Shown here: positions 42,557-50,898 of the stretch, in pieces | How the letters are laid out: the number at the start of each line of letters is the position of its first letter | Position numbering within the stretch: position 1 is the stretch's first letter | NCBI GenBank assembly: GCA_963803085.1 | Contig: CAWDLE010000029.1 | Span: 1-64,000 of the forward strand | Length of the DNA stretch: 64,000 bases | Direction: 5' to 3' | Source of the DNA: JACVRW01 sp963803085 | GTDB lineage: Bacteria; Actinomycetota; Thermoleophilia; Solirubrobacterales; Thermoleophilaceae | The notes under the pieces: generated by a model | Seen by the model: only the letters and a program-made list of their open reading frames with translations | What the model was told of the DNA's origin: nothing | Database searches by the model: none | Translations under genes and position numbers: made by a program

Positions 42557-43362
42557 AGCGCCTCCTCGTAGTGGCGAACGAGACCGTTGCCGGCAAGCCG
42601 CTGATCGACGCGGTCAAGCGCCACGCAGCCGGTGACGAGGTCCAGGTGCACGTGATCAGCCCGCAGAACCAGCCGAAGCACGGCTACGTCGTCTATGACG
42701 AGCACACGCGCGACGCGGCCCAGAACCGCCTCGAGATAACCCTTGCCCTGCTCCGTGAGGAGGGCATCGAGGCCGACGGAGAGGTCATGGACCCGGATCC
42801 GTACTCCGCGGTGATGGACGCGCTCGGCGAGCAGGACTACGACGAGATCATCCTCTCGACGCACCCCGAGACGCGCTCCGGCTGGCTGCGCCAGGGTCTC
42901 GTCGACCGGCTCAAGCGAGCCACGCGCCGACCGGTGGAGCACGTGGTGGTGGATCTCGACACCGAGCGCGACGACGTGAAGCGCACGCTCGTGGTCGCCA
43001 ACGAGACGATGGACTCACGACCGTTGCTCGACGCCCTCAAGCGCAAGGCGTCCGAGGAGCCACGGAGCTTCATCGTTATCGCGCCGGAGTCCAGCGAGAA
43101 CGGCGAGGGCGACGAAGCCCACGAGCGGCTGGCACGCACGCTCACCGAGCTCTCGGACGCGGGCCTCCCGGCGGTGGGACAGGTGGAGCACCACGACCCC
43201 TACACCGCCATTCAGAACGCGCTCCAGTTCTACGCGCCGGATGACATCGTGATCTCGACGTTTCCGGAGACCCGCTCGGGCTGGCTGCGCGCGGACCTGA
43301 TTGGGCGGGTTCAGGCCAGCACCGGCAAGCCCGTCGAGCACATTGTGAGCGAGGAGAGCTGA
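42553..43362 (+). CDS. Internally duplicated universal-stress-protein-like protein inside the oxidase operon
   Basis: 269 aa made of two similar halves. Each begins with KR.LVVANET (residues about 2 and 140), continues with a P/RPLIDA-type helix, carries a DPY(S/T)A-x-A-L segment and ends with PETRSGWLR...PVEH(V/I)V. The alternating strands and helices, with the pattern D-x-IxxS, are Usp-like (adenine-nucleotide binding alpha/beta). No membrane segment. It overlaps ctaD by 4 bp and ctaE by one base, so it is translated with the oxidase. The function there is unknown; energy sensing or assembly is speculative. Confidence 0.7.
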   Translation: MKRLLVVANETVAGKPLIDAVKRHAAGDEVQVHVISPQNQPKHGYVVYDEHTRDAAQNRLEITLALLREEGIEADGEVMDPDPYSAVMDALGEQDYDEIILSTHPETRSGWLRQGLVDRLKRATRRPVEHVVVDLDTERDDVKRTLVVANETMDSRPLLDALKRKASEEPRSFIVIAPESSENGEGDEAHERLARTLTELSDAGLPAVGQVEHHDPYTAIQNALQFYAPDDIVISTFPETRSGWLRADLIGRVQASTGKPVEHIVSEES

Positions 43363-43964
43363 TGGAAGCGGCCACCGCCCACGCCGACCACCACGGGCCA
43401 CCCGCCGCGAACGTCTCCTCGCGCGTGGAGGCGCAGTTCCTCGGGATGCTGCTTTTCATCATCTCGGAGGTGATGCTCTTCGGAGCGTTCTTCACGGCCT
43501 ACTTCTTCATCCGGGTGGTGGCCGACTCCGGCTGGTTCCCGATCGATGGCGTGGACCTCCCGAAGGCGATCGCGGGTGTGAACACGGCCATCCTGGTCTC
43601 GTCGAGCTTCACGATGCACTGGGCGCTCGAGGGTGCGCGCAACGAGAACCGCAATGCGCTGAGGGTCGGCCTCCTCACCACGGCGCTGCTTGGCCTCTCG
43701 TTCCTCACGATCCAGGTGAACGAGTACGTGCACATCGGGTTCGCGCCGTCCGACAACGCGCAGAGCACCATCTTCTACGGCCTGACCGGCCTGCACGGAG
43801 CCCACGTGTTCGTGGGGCTCACGCTCCTCACGTTCGCGACGGTCCGCGCGTTCCGCGGCCACTTCACCGCCAAGGAGCACCGCGGTGTGGAGGTGCCCGG
43901 GATCTACTGGCACTTCGTGGACGTGATGTGGATCGTCGTGTACTCGTCGGTCTACCTCCTCTAG
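43362..43964 (+). CDS. ctaE: Cytochrome c oxidase subunit III
   Basis: 200 aa, about five membrane helices, the short form of subunit III. Conserved segments are FLGMLLFIISEVMLFGAFFTAYFFIR (Glu of helix III-like), TGLHGAHVFVGLTLL and the C-terminal YWHFVDVMWIVVYSSVYLL, diagnostic of the family. It is the only subunit III gene in the window, so oxidase 1 either lacks one here or borrows it. The ATG overlaps the USP-like gene stop (TGATG). Confidence 0.94.
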   Translation: MEAATAHADHHGPPAANVSSRVEAQFLGMLLFIISEVMLFGAFFTAYFFIRVVADSGWFPIDGVDLPKAIAGVNTAILVSSSFTMHWALEGARNENRNALRVGLLTTALLGLSFLTIQVNEYVHIGFAPSDNAQSTIFYGLTGLHGAHVFVGLTLLTFATVRAFRGHFTAKEHRGVEVPGIYWHFVDVMWIVVYSSVYLL

Positions 43965-43968
43965 ATCG

Positions 43969-44079
43969 ATGCTGAACCCGCTCAGGTCCGAGCAGGAGGC
44001 ATTCCGCTTCCTGCTCTACGTCGTGGTCGTCGCGGCGGTGTTGGTCGGCATCGTGTTCGCCGTGCGCAGCCTCACGTGA
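43969..44079 (+). CDS. 36-residue membrane peptide, probable small oxidase subunit
   Basis: ATG at 43969, 4 bp after the ctaE stop. The product has a short polar N-terminus (LNPLRSEQEAFR) and one hydrophobic helix (FLLYVVVVAAVLVGIVFAV) ending in RSLT. Its TGA overlaps the GTG of the inositol-phosphatase gene (GTGA), so translation is likely. The size and place after ctaE fit a fourth, single-helix subunit of a heme-copper oxidase. Confidence 0.6.
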   Translation: MLNPLRSEQEAFRFLLYVVVVAAVLVGIVFAVRSLT

Positions 44080-44834
44080 GCTCAGACCTCGAGCTGGCCG
44101 AGCGGGCGGCCCGGGCGGCCGGAGAGGTTCTGATGACGTACTACGGCCGGGCGCCCGAGGGACTGGCTTCGAAGACGTCCGCCACTGACCCGGTCTCGGA
44201 CGCGGACCGCGAGGCGGAGAGGGTGATCCGCGAGCTACTGACCACTGAGCGGCCCGATGACGGTCTCGTGGGTGAGGAGGGCTCTCGCGTCGACGGGAAC
44301 CATGATCGCCGCTGGATCGTCGATCCGCTAGACGGGACCGTGAACTTTCTCTATGGCCTGCGGGCGTGGGGGGTGAGCATTGCTCTGGAGGACTCGGATG
44401 GTCTCGCCGTGGGCGTGGTCTTCAACCCCGTGAGCGGGGAGTGCTTCGCCGCCGAGCGCGGCAAGGGGACGACGATGAGTGGCCGGCCGATCCACGTGAC
44501 GGACTGCCGCTCGCTGGACCGTGCGATGGTGGCCACGGGCTTCTCGTATGAATCCGAGCACCGAGCCGAGCAGGCGAAGCTGCTGGTGCAGCTGCTGCCG
44601 CGCATCCGTGATCTGCGCCGAGCGGGTGCCGCGGCGCTGGACCTGGCCTACGTGGCCACTGGGCGCGTGGACGCCTACTACGAGCGCGGGCTGAAGCGCT
44701 GGGACGAGGCAGCCGGCCTGCTCCTGGTGCGCGAGGCCGGCGGCGTGACCGCGGACCTGGAAGCCGAGCCGCACGGGGTGGTGGCCGCAGCCACCCCCGA
44801 GCTCCTCGAGGAGCTCATGCCGTTCGTGGGGTAG
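44076..44834 (+). CDS. Inositol-monophosphatase-family phosphatase
   Basis: 252 aa from GTG. Metal-binding signature WIVDPLDGTVNFLYGL, upstream GEEGS (Glu ligands) and the C-terminal KRWDEAAGLLLVREAGG. Members hydrolyse inositol-1-phosphate, histidinol-phosphate, PAP or fructose-1,6-bisphosphate; the sequence alone does not choose. It is translationally coupled to the small oxidase peptide, though a functional link is not evident. Confidence 0.9.
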   Translation: MSSDLELAERAARAAGEVLMTYYGRAPEGLASKTSATDPVSDADREAERVIRELLTTERPDDGLVGEEGSRVDGNHDRRWIVDPLDGTVNFLYGLRAWGVSIALEDSDGLAVGVVFNPVSGECFAAERGKGTTMSGRPIHVTDCRSLDRAMVATGFSYESEHRAEQAKLLVQLLPRIRDLRRAGAAALDLAYVATGRVDAYYERGLKRWDEAAGLLLVREAGGVTADLEAEPHGVVAAATPELLEELMPFVG

Positions 44835-44877
44835 CGCCTGGCACTCACCGCAGCGGTGCCGCTGCCGCGGCGACGAG

Positions 44878-45564
44878 CTAGCCGCCGCTGTTCAGCAGAT
44901 ACTCGACCAGCGTCTGAATCTGCTTGTCCGTGAGGCGGCCCTCGAAGGAGGGCATCGCGTTGCCGAAGCCCGGGACGAGGAAGGCGTCCGGCTTGACGAT
45001 CGACTCCTGGACGTATTCCTCGGGCGTCTGGCCCTTCGCGTACTTCGTGGCCGCGGCCTTCAGATCGTTCAGGTTTGGCCCGATGGTGCCGTTCGAGCCT
45101 GCCGGCGAGAACGTGTGGCACCCGGCGCAGCCGGCCGCCGTGAAGATCTGTTCGCCCGTCGTGGCCTGCGCGAGGCCAGCTGACGCGAGCGCGCCCTGGT
45201 CGTTACCGGGCTTCGCAGCCGCGGAGGCGACGTAGGCCGCCACGTCCACCGCGTCCTCACCCTTGACGAGACCCGCCGGCATGATGCTGTTCCGGCGCGG
45301 GTGCAGGATCTGCTTGTGGACGATCCCCTCGACCGTCTCGCGGTCGATGCCGTCGGACAGGGCCGTCTGGAAGGCCTTGTCGAGGCTGGGTCCCTGCGTA
45401 CCGGCCGTGCCGGCGCGGGCGAGGGTGTGGCAGGAGCCGCACTTCTCCACGAACTCCGCCTTGCCCTTCTCAAGGTCGGGCTCGCTGCGCCCGCACGCCG
45501 CAAGGGGCAGCGTGACAACGACGGCGCACAGCACCGCCGCGAGGGTGTTCCGGGTGAGGCTCAC
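44878..45564 (-). CDS. Diheme c-type cytochrome lipoprotein
   Basis: 228 aa. The signal peptide ends in a lipobox LAAC with Cys at 24, so the protein is probably lipid-anchored. Two cytochrome c domains: CGSCH at 42-46 with Met in SIMPAGLV, and CAGCH near 146 with Met in AMPSFEGRL. It could shuttle electrons from a quinol oxidising complex to either oxidase. It converges with the inositol-phosphatase gene, 43 bp apart. Confidence 0.87.
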   Translation of the reverse strand: MSLTRNTLAAVLCAVVVTLPLAACGRSEPDLEKGKAEFVEKCGSCHTLARAGTAGTQGPSLDKAFQTALSDGIDRETVEGIVHKQILHPRRNSIMPAGLVKGEDAVDVAAYVASAAAKPGNDQGALASAGLAQATTGEQIFTAAGCAGCHTFSPAGSNGTIGPNLNDLKAAATKYAKGQTPEEYVQESIVKPDAFLVPGFGNAMPSFEGRLTDKQIQTLVEYLLNSGG

Positions 45565-45576
45565 GGGGCGGGAACA

Positions 45577-46989
45577 CTACCCACTGGAGGGGCTGGACGC
45601 GGCTTCGATCACGCCCTCCGCAACGCTCTCCCAGGAGTAGTGGCGAGCGGCATCTGCGGCCAGCGCGTCGCGTGCCCGCTCGCGCTCGTCGGGGTCGAGC
45701 GTGAGCCACGTGATGAGCTTCTCGGCGATCTCCCGGACCGCGCCCGGACCGACCTCGAACGACATCAGCGGTCGCAGCTCCGGAGACAGCGCGGGTGCCA
45801 GCGTGGCCGTGACCTCCGCCATCCCGGAGTGGTTCGCCGAGAGCGGAAGGGCACCGCAGGCGGCCGCCTCCGCAGCGACCATCCCGAACGACTCCGGGAA
45901 CGTCGAGGGCATCACCTGCGCCTCGACGGCGGGCAGGATGTCGGGAAGGTCGTCGTGCTCGAGGCGGCCCGTGAAGTGGATGCGCTCGGCCGCGGCAGGC
46001 GCCGCGCGCAGCCAGGCTTCGTCCACCGTGTCGAGAAAGGCCCGGAGGTACCTGAGCTCGCCGGGCGGGCCGCCTTCGAGCTCACGCCCGCGCGCAGCGA
46101 TCTCCCGCAGCGCCTCGACATCGGCGCGGCGCAGCGCGTCCACGAAACTCTCGAGCGCCTCGCGATAGGTGCCGAAGCCAATCACGAGCAGCCGCGCGTC
46201 GGGCACCCGGTCGACCACCAGCGGCCACGCCGCGAAGAGCAGGTCCACCCCCTTCGACACGATCAGCTTGCCCACGAAGCTCACGATTCGGTCGCGGGAG
46301 AGGTCGAGCGTACGAAGCACGTCCGCGGTGCCCTGCTCGCCGCCCCAGCCGGCGGCCGGACGAGCGGCAATCCGTTCCAGGTTGGGCTCTCGGCGGCGGA
46401 ACGTGTGCACGTCCACCCCCGGCGGCCCGAGCCGCGTGCGCTCACGGAGCGACGGCTCGTCCGCGAGCACCTCGAACAACGATTCGCCGGTGTGGTGCGA
46501 GCCCACGAGCACCCCGTTCGCGCCCCGGATCCCCTCGAGCGCGTACGGCAGGAAGCGCTCGGGATGCGGGCGCACCGTGTACTCGAGCGCGCTGCCGTGG
46601 ATCTTCACTGCGTACGGGACCCGCCCGCCGAGCGCGCGGGCGAGGATCACCGGCCCCATCACCAGATGGTTGGCGAGCGCCAGGTCCGGAGTGGGCACCG
46701 CCCGCACTGCCTCGACGTTCGCCGCGATGTAGTGCTCGAGCTCGGCGTCGGTGAGCTGCTCGAAGGGCTTGGCGTCGAAGCCCTCGTACTCGTCGGCCAC
46801 GTAGACGGGCAGCACGCGCCCGATGTCCGGGATGTGGACCGTGACGCCCTCAGGCGGCTCGTAGTCGCGATCCTGGCAAAGCAGATGCACCTCATGCCCG
46901 AGCGCGGCGAGCGTCCGCACGAGGTTGGCGTTGTAGATGTTGCTGCCGGTGCCGCGCAGCAGGTAGCCGTGGAAGATCAGTATCCGCAT
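45577..46989 (-). CDS. Glycosyltransferase family 4 protein
   Basis: 470 aa GT-B fold. The N-terminal RILIFHGYLLRGTGSNIYNANLVRTLAALGHEVHLLCQD is the acceptor domain start; VSFVGKLIVSKGVDLLFAAWPLV and the C-terminal PSTFPESFGMVAAEAAACGALPLS (EX7E motif) define a retaining GT4 enzyme. It transfers a sugar from a nucleotide donor to an unknown acceptor. There is no adjacent polysaccharide cluster. Divergent from the small cysteine protein gene. Confidence 0.9.
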   Translation of the reverse strand: MRILIFHGYLLRGTGSNIYNANLVRTLAALGHEVHLLCQDRDYEPPEGVTVHIPDIGRVLPVYVADEYEGFDAKPFEQLTDAELEHYIAANVEAVRAVPTPDLALANHLVMGPVILARALGGRVPYAVKIHGSALEYTVRPHPERFLPYALEGIRGANGVLVGSHHTGESLFEVLADEPSLRERTRLGPPGVDVHTFRRREPNLERIAARPAAGWGGEQGTADVLRTLDLSRDRIVSFVGKLIVSKGVDLLFAAWPLVVDRVPDARLLVIGFGTYREALESFVDALRRADVEALREIAARGRELEGGPPGELRYLRAFLDTVDEAWLRAAPAAAERIHFTGRLEHDDLPDILPAVEAQVMPSTFPESFGMVAAEAAACGALPLSANHSGMAEVTATLAPALSPELRPLMSFEVGPGAVREIAEKLITWLTLDPDERERARDALAADAARHYSWESVAEGVIEAASSPSSG

Positions 46990-47014
46990 GTGCCGCCGCT
47001 ATTCTTCCGCGCCG

Positions 47015-47284
47015 ATGCCCGCCCGCCAGAAGTATCGCCTCCGAGCCCGCTCAGACCGCGAGATCGTGCGCGAGGTCGAGCCGGGCGTGACCTACGTGGA
47101 TCACGAGAGCGGTGAGGAGTTCCAGGTGGTGGGAGCACTGCTCCCGCTGGCCCCCTCGCCCAGCGACCTTCCCTACTCGGTCGAGAACCTGAGGCTATGC
47201 GGGTGCTCCCTCGAACAGCTTGTGCAGAACGACCTGAACGACTGCCCACACTGCGGCCGGCGCCTTCCGGCCGTCGAGCGCTGA
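47015..47284 (+). CDS. Small cysteine-rich protein with C-terminal CPHCG, function unknown
   Basis: 89 aa from ATG 47015 (upstream ATG 46988 overlaps the glycosyltransferase start and is less likely). The N-terminal half is basic and strand-rich (YRLRARSDREIVREVEPGVTYVDHESGEEFQVVG); the C-terminal half carries LCGCS and CPHCGRR, giving four cysteines for one zinc. No membrane span. The stop overlaps the next gene's apparent CTG start. Confidence 0.55.
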   Translation: MPARQKYRLRARSDREIVREVEPGVTYVDHESGEEFQVVGALLPLAPSPSDLPYSVENLRLCGCSLEQLVQNDLNDCPHCGRRLPAVER

Positions 47285-47601
47285 GCCTCAGGGCTTTCGT
47301 CCTGCCGCTGCTGGTCGTGGCGGCGCTGGCCGGCTGCGGCGCGGACGACGAGCCGACGCAGACCACCCGGGAGCTTCCGGAGCTGTCGATCCCGAGCACG
47401 GAGACCGCTCCCCCGGCCCCGCAGACCGACACCCAGTCCACCACCGTCGATCCGGCCACGGAAACACTTCCGCCGGAGGGCCCGCCGCCGTCGGACACCG
47501 CTCCCGCGGACACGCCCGAGAGCGATACCGCGCCGCCCTCGGACAGCCCAGCCGAACGCTTCGAGGAGTACTGCAACGAGAATCCGGGCGCCTGCGGCTG
47601 A
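47281..47601 (+). CDS. Pro/Thr-rich lipoprotein, function unknown
   Basis: 106 aa if started at CTG 47281, which overlaps the previous TGA (CTGA); the nearest standard start in frame is ATG 47197, inside the previous gene. A hydrophobic stretch ends in the lipobox LAGC, followed by a low-complexity Pro/Thr/Ser/Glu tail and CNENPGACG with two cysteines at the end. A cell-surface lipoprotein with an extended stalk is likely. The start codon choice is uncertain. Confidence 0.5.
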   Translation: MSLRAFVLPLLVVAALAGCGADDEPTQTTRELPELSIPSTETAPPAPQTDTQSTTVDPATETLPPEGPPPSDTAPADTPESDTAPPSDSPAERFEEYCNENPGACG

Positions 47602-47602
47602 C

Positions 47603-47959
47603 TCAGGCGAGCCCGCCGAGCGCCTTCTCGCGTGAGTCGAAGATGGTGAGGTGGCCGACCAGGCCGGTGATCTCGAACGGCCGCAACACGCGCGCCGTCG
47701 GGCACACGAGCACCATCTGCGTGTGGCGAGTCGCGAAATGCCGCAGGGCGTGCAGCAGAACACCGATTCCGGTGGAATCCATGAAGGTCACCTCGGAGAG
47801 GTCCACAACGACCCCTCGCTTGCCCTCGTCGGCCAGCCCGAAGAGACGGCTCCCCAGCTTCGGCGCCGTCATCGCATCGATCTCCCCCCGGAGCGACACG
47901 ACGTGGGTTGTGTCGTCGACGGCCTCGTCGACCAACCCGAAGTCGATCACGGCCCGCAA
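47603..47959 (-). CDS. STAS-domain anti-sigma factor antagonist
   Basis: 118 aa. A single STAS domain: VVSLRGEIDAMTAPKL, then VVVDLSEVTFMDSTGIGVLLHAL with the phosphorylatable Ser in DSTGIG. This is the SpoIIAA/RsbV class, controlled by a serine kinase such as an RsbW-like protein and a PP2C phosphatase. The phosphatase/kinase protein at 1125-3524 is one candidate partner, though 44 kb away. It lies convergent with the lipoprotein gene, 1 bp apart. Confidence 0.9.
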   Translation of the reverse strand: MRAVIDFGLVDEAVDDTTHVVSLRGEIDAMTAPKLGSRLFGLADEGKRGVVVDLSEVTFMDSTGIGVLLHALRHFATRHTQMVLVCPTARVLRPFEITGLVGHLTIFDSREKALGGLA

Positions 47960-47985
47960 GCTATCAGGAGCGCCCGACAGCCGCG

Positions 47986-48327
47986 TCAGTTCCGGTGAGC
48001 CGGCACCGGCGAGCTCGGCCGTCTGACCCGGGAGGGCGCAGGCACCAGCGGCTCGTGGTCGCGGCGGCGCTCGACGCCCGGCACGCGCGAGTGGTCACGC
48101 ACCCTGCCGCGCCCGAGGTTCCAGGAGCCGAGCGGCAGCTTGATGCCGCCACCGCCGGGCCCGTCGCGGCCCGGACGGGGACCCGGGCCCTCGCCGCCAC
48201 CACCGTCGTCACCGCGCGAATCGTCGTCGTCGTCCCGCAGCCGGAAGAACCAGATCAGCCACACGACCAGCAGCCCCACGTCGAAGACGCGGAAGCCGAC
48301 CATGAAGATCCACCCCTCGGTGGTCAT
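47986..48327 (-). CDS. Small membrane protein with Asp/Gly-rich and basic tail
   Basis: 113 aa. One N-terminal membrane helix (FRVFDVGLLVVWLIWFFRL), then a run of Asp (DDDDD), Gly-rich segment and an Arg/Pro tail; probably disordered and cytoplasmic or periplasmic. It shares no recognised motif. It is 26 bp upstream of the STAS gene on the same strand and 45 bp downstream of an exported hypothetical. Confidence 0.5.
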   Translation of the reverse strand: MTTEGWIFMVGFRVFDVGLLVVWLIWFFRLRDDDDDSRGDDGGGGEGPGPRPGRDGPGGGGIKLPLGSWNLGRGRVRDHSRVPGVERRRDHEPLVPAPSRVRRPSSPVPAHRN

Positions 48328-48372
48328 CGGTCGATGCTACCGCGCTGGCGAGCCCGGTTGAAGGGGAATTTT

Positions 48373-49074
48373 CTAGTTGGCGGGCTGGTTCGTCACGTGG
48401 TTGCTTGGAATGTACGTGACGCTGTACAGAAGCCGTGCGCCGTGATACGTGCAGCCGAACTTGGCCACCTCGCGCAGATCCTCGAGCGCGAACTGCTCCA
48501 GGCTCTTCGGCGGCTCGCAGCTGCCCTTCGGCCTCGAGGAGCGCCACCAGTTCGACCGCGCCAGGTTCGTGGCGAGCAGCGGCGCCCAGGTGGGCACCGT
48601 GAGCGCGATCCAGTTGCCCTTCTTGACCGGGATCGGCCGGTCGAAGGCGAAGGTCGGCTTGGACCCGAAGTAGGAGTCGAGCACGAAGCGGTCCGACTGG
48701 TTGATCAGCCGGTGGTCCAAGCGCTTCTTGCGAGTGCTGCCGCGCCGCAAGACCGAGATGCGCGCGGTGGACGGTGTGCCGAAGTTGTCCTCGAAGAAGC
48801 TGATCTCCTCGGCCGTCGGCTTCGCGAGCTGGACCGTGAAGGCCACCAGAACGCCGTCCCGGCGGATGTAGAACGGGTTCTCGGGTCCGCCCGAGGAGCG
48901 GCCCTGGTAGCCCGTCATCCTCACGGCCGCCACGCACGGCGCCTCGGTCGTGCCGGGACAGTTGAGCGCCGCGGCATCGGCCGTGCCGCCCAGCTCGACG
49001 ATGCGGGCGGATGCGCTCGACGGCAGCGCCACGGCGGCCGCGAGCACGCAGATGAGCATGAGCATGCGCTTCAT
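48373..49074 (-). CDS. Secreted hypothetical protein
   Basis: 233 aa. Signal peptide about 1-23 (LMLICVLAAAVALPSSASA). The mature part is beta-rich with four cysteines (NCPGTTEAPCV, SCEPPKS, GCTYHG) and a basic segment (RRGSTRKKRLDHRL). No catalytic pattern is seen. The length and layout are like uncharacterised secreted proteins of this phylum. Monocistronic, with about 50 bp to infA on the same strand. Confidence 0.6.
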   Translation of the reverse strand: MKRMLMLICVLAAAVALPSSASARIVELGGTADAAALNCPGTTEAPCVAAVRMTGYQGRSSGGPENPFYIRRDGVLVAFTVQLAKPTAEEISFFEDNFGTPSTARISVLRRGSTRKKRLDHRLINQSDRFVLDSYFGSKPTFAFDRPIPVKKGNWIALTVPTWAPLLATNLARSNWWRSSRPKGSCEPPKSLEQFALEDLREVAKFGCTYHGARLLYSVTYIPSNHVTNQPAN

Positions 49075-49126
49075 TACCGGGGTACCAACACCGGATTTCG
49101 CCTAAGTTGCGGCGGTCGGGCGGGCC

Positions 49127-49345
49127 TCACTTGTACCGGTAGGTGATTCGCCCACGGTCCAGGTCGTACGGCGACAGTTCGATCTTGACCCTGTCGCCGG
49201 GCAGGATGCGGATGTAGTGACGGCGCATCTTGCCTGAAATATGGCCTAGGACCTCATGCCCGTTGTCGAGCTGGACCTTGAACATCGTGTTCGGGAGGGC
49301 CTCGAGAATCTCGCCCTCCATCTCAATCTTCTCTTCCTTGGGCAC
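49127..49345 (-). CDS. infA: Translation initiation factor IF-1
   Basis: 72 aa from GTG, the exact family length. The OB-fold sequence EGEILEALPNTMFKVQLDNGHEVLGHISGKMRRHYIRILPGDRVKIELSPYDLDRGRITYRYK is nearly canonical. It binds the A site of the 30S subunit during initiation. Usually infA lies with rpmJ and rpsM; here it is followed by an exported hypothetical instead and preceded by a cold-shock gene. Confidence 0.98.
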   Translation of the reverse strand: MPKEEKIEMEGEILEALPNTMFKVQLDNGHEVLGHISGKMRRHYIRILPGDRVKIELSPYDLDRGRITYRYK

Positions 49346-49360
49346 AGGCGTGTCGGGCGC

Positions 49361-49564
49361 CTAGATGGCGCGGACGTTCACCGCCTTGGGACCCTTGTCG
49401 CCGTCTTCTTCCTCGTATTCGACCTTCGAGTTCTCGGCCAGCGACTTGAAGCCCTGTCCGTCGATCCCCGTGTAGTGAACGAAGAGGTCGCGATCGCCGT
49501 CATCAGGCGTAATGAAGCCGTAGCCCTTCTCGTCGTTGAACCATTTGACGGTTCCGGTAGGCAC
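49361..49564 (-). CDS. cspA: Cold-shock protein
   Basis: 67 aa using GTG at 49564 with AAGGGG about 8 bases upstream; the frame extends to 49633 in the leader. RNP motifs KGYGFI and DLFVHY are both present, in a fold of five strands. It binds single-stranded RNA/DNA and melts mRNA structure. A leader of up to 149 bases separates it from the upstream gene, as for other csp mRNAs. infA follows 15 bp downstream, so the two may be co-transcribed. Confidence 0.96.
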   Translation of the reverse strand: MPTGTVKWFNDEKGYGFITPDDGDRDLFVHYTGIDGQGFKSLAENSKVEYEEEDGDKGPKAVNVRAI

Positions 49565-49712
49565 GTGGATTGCCCCTTCCTGCGTGTGCCCGGCCGGTCT
49601 TGCGCTCGCGACTCGGTACCACGGCACCTGCATGTTTCTACTACGTCGGCTTGCGCCGACCCTGACGGCACCACGCTACCAGCCGTGACCGCCGGAAGGC
49701 CATGAGAATGGG

Positions 49713-50484
49713 CTACGCGCCCTCGAAGGTCGCCTTCCCGGGACCCTCGGCGAGGAACGTCTCCACCGCCTGCCGCAGGTCGCTGGTCTCGAACAGCGGA
49801 GCGCCGATCGCGGCCGTCACGTCGTCCGCCCCTCGCACGCCGTGCTCGAGGAACGCCCGCACCACCCGCTTGGTCGCGTGGTGGGCGCGTGTGGGGCCCG
49901 CGGCGAGCCGCTGCGCGAAGCGCAGCGAGGAATCCGCCAGCTCCGCGTCCGGCAGCACGCGGTTGACCACATTCCAGCGCTCGAGTGTCGGCGGCGTCGT
50001 AGAGGCCGCCGCTCATCACGAGCTCGCGCGCCCGGGCGGGACCCGCGCGCTCAGCGATCCGCTGGGTGCCGCCCATCAGCGGCGTGAGCCCGATCACAGC
50101 CTCCACGAGCCCGAACTGCGCCGACTCACCCGCCCAGATCATGTCGCAGGCCAGCGACAGCTCCAGGCCGGCCGTGAGGCAGAGGCCCTGCACGGACGCG
50201 AGCGTCGGGAACGGCAGCTCCTCCATGCGATGTGTGATCGCGAGCAGGTCCGCGGTGAGCTGCGTGGCGTCGGACTCGGACAGGCCCTTGAAGACCTTCA
50301 CGTCCACGCCGCCGGTGAAGTACTTCCCCTCCGCGCGCACCAGCAGGGCCCTGCAGCCATCGGTCTGGTCGAGCCCGGCGAGGATGTCGTCCACCATCTC
50401 GCCGTCGAACAGGTTCAGCGGCTGGTTGTCGATCACGAGGACGCCGAGGTCCCCGTCTCGTTCCAGCCTGGCGCGCTCAGCCAC
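49713..50484 (-). pseudogene. Enoyl-CoA hydratase/isomerase, frameshifted
   Basis: The N-terminal part (GTG 50484 to about 49987) reads LGVLVIDNQPLNLFD, GKYFTGGVDVKVFKG and SVQGLCLTAGLELSLACDMIWA, then GGLYDAADT. The rest of the crotonase (LERWNVVNRVLPDAEL ... AEGPGKATFEGA, 49970-49713) is in another frame. Adding one base near 49984-49989 restores one continuous protein of about 257 aa. Both halves are well preserved, so this is a recent mutation or a sequencing error. It overlaps the HIT gene end by 8 bp. Confidence 0.8.
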
Positions 50485-50887
50485 CGCGGAGCTGCGCCGC
50501 GACCTCGGCCAGCTCGCCCTCCTCGGGCTGGAGCGGCTGGCCCGGCAGCCGGAGCGGATCGTCGTCGTAGCGCGGGATCACGTGCACGTGAAAGTGGAAA
50601 ACGGTCTGCCACGCCGCCGGCTCGCACGAGTTGAGCAGGTTGATGCCGTCGCAGTCGAGCGCGTCTCGCATGCGAAGGGCCAGCCGCTTGGACGCGGCGA
50701 TCGTGTGCGCGAGGTCCTCCTCCGGCGCCTCGTAGAGATTCCTGGAGTGGTTGCGCGGGATCACGAGCGCGTGCCCGCGGGTCCACGGGTTGAGGTCCAT
50801 GAAGGCGATCGTGTGCTCGTCCTCCTGGACCACCTCGGCCGGCAGCTCGCCCGCCACGATCTTGCAGAAAATGCAGTCGTCTGGCAT
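50477..50887 (-). CDS. HIT-family nucleotide hydrolase
   Basis: 136 aa. Zinc-type N-terminus CIFCKIVAGELPAEVVQED and the triad FHFHVHVIPRY (HxHxH). HIT proteins hydrolyse AP4A or AMP-linked compounds. It lies between the fusion gene (11 bp upstream) and the frameshifted hydratase, in a long minus-strand housekeeping series. Confidence 0.94.
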   Translation of the reverse strand: MPDDCIFCKIVAGELPAEVVQEDEHTIAFMDLNPWTRGHALVIPRNHSRNLYEAPEEDLAHTIAASKRLALRMRDALDCDGINLLNSCEPAAWQTVFHFHVHVIPRYDDDPLRLPGQPLQPEEGELAEVAAQLRGG

Positions 50888-50898
50888 GGCCGGTCAGC

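Noticed and set aside
47986..48327. Poly-Asp/Gly tail as a separate repeat element
   Set aside because: It is a simple low-complexity stretch inside a small membrane-protein frame with no copy elsewhere in the window.
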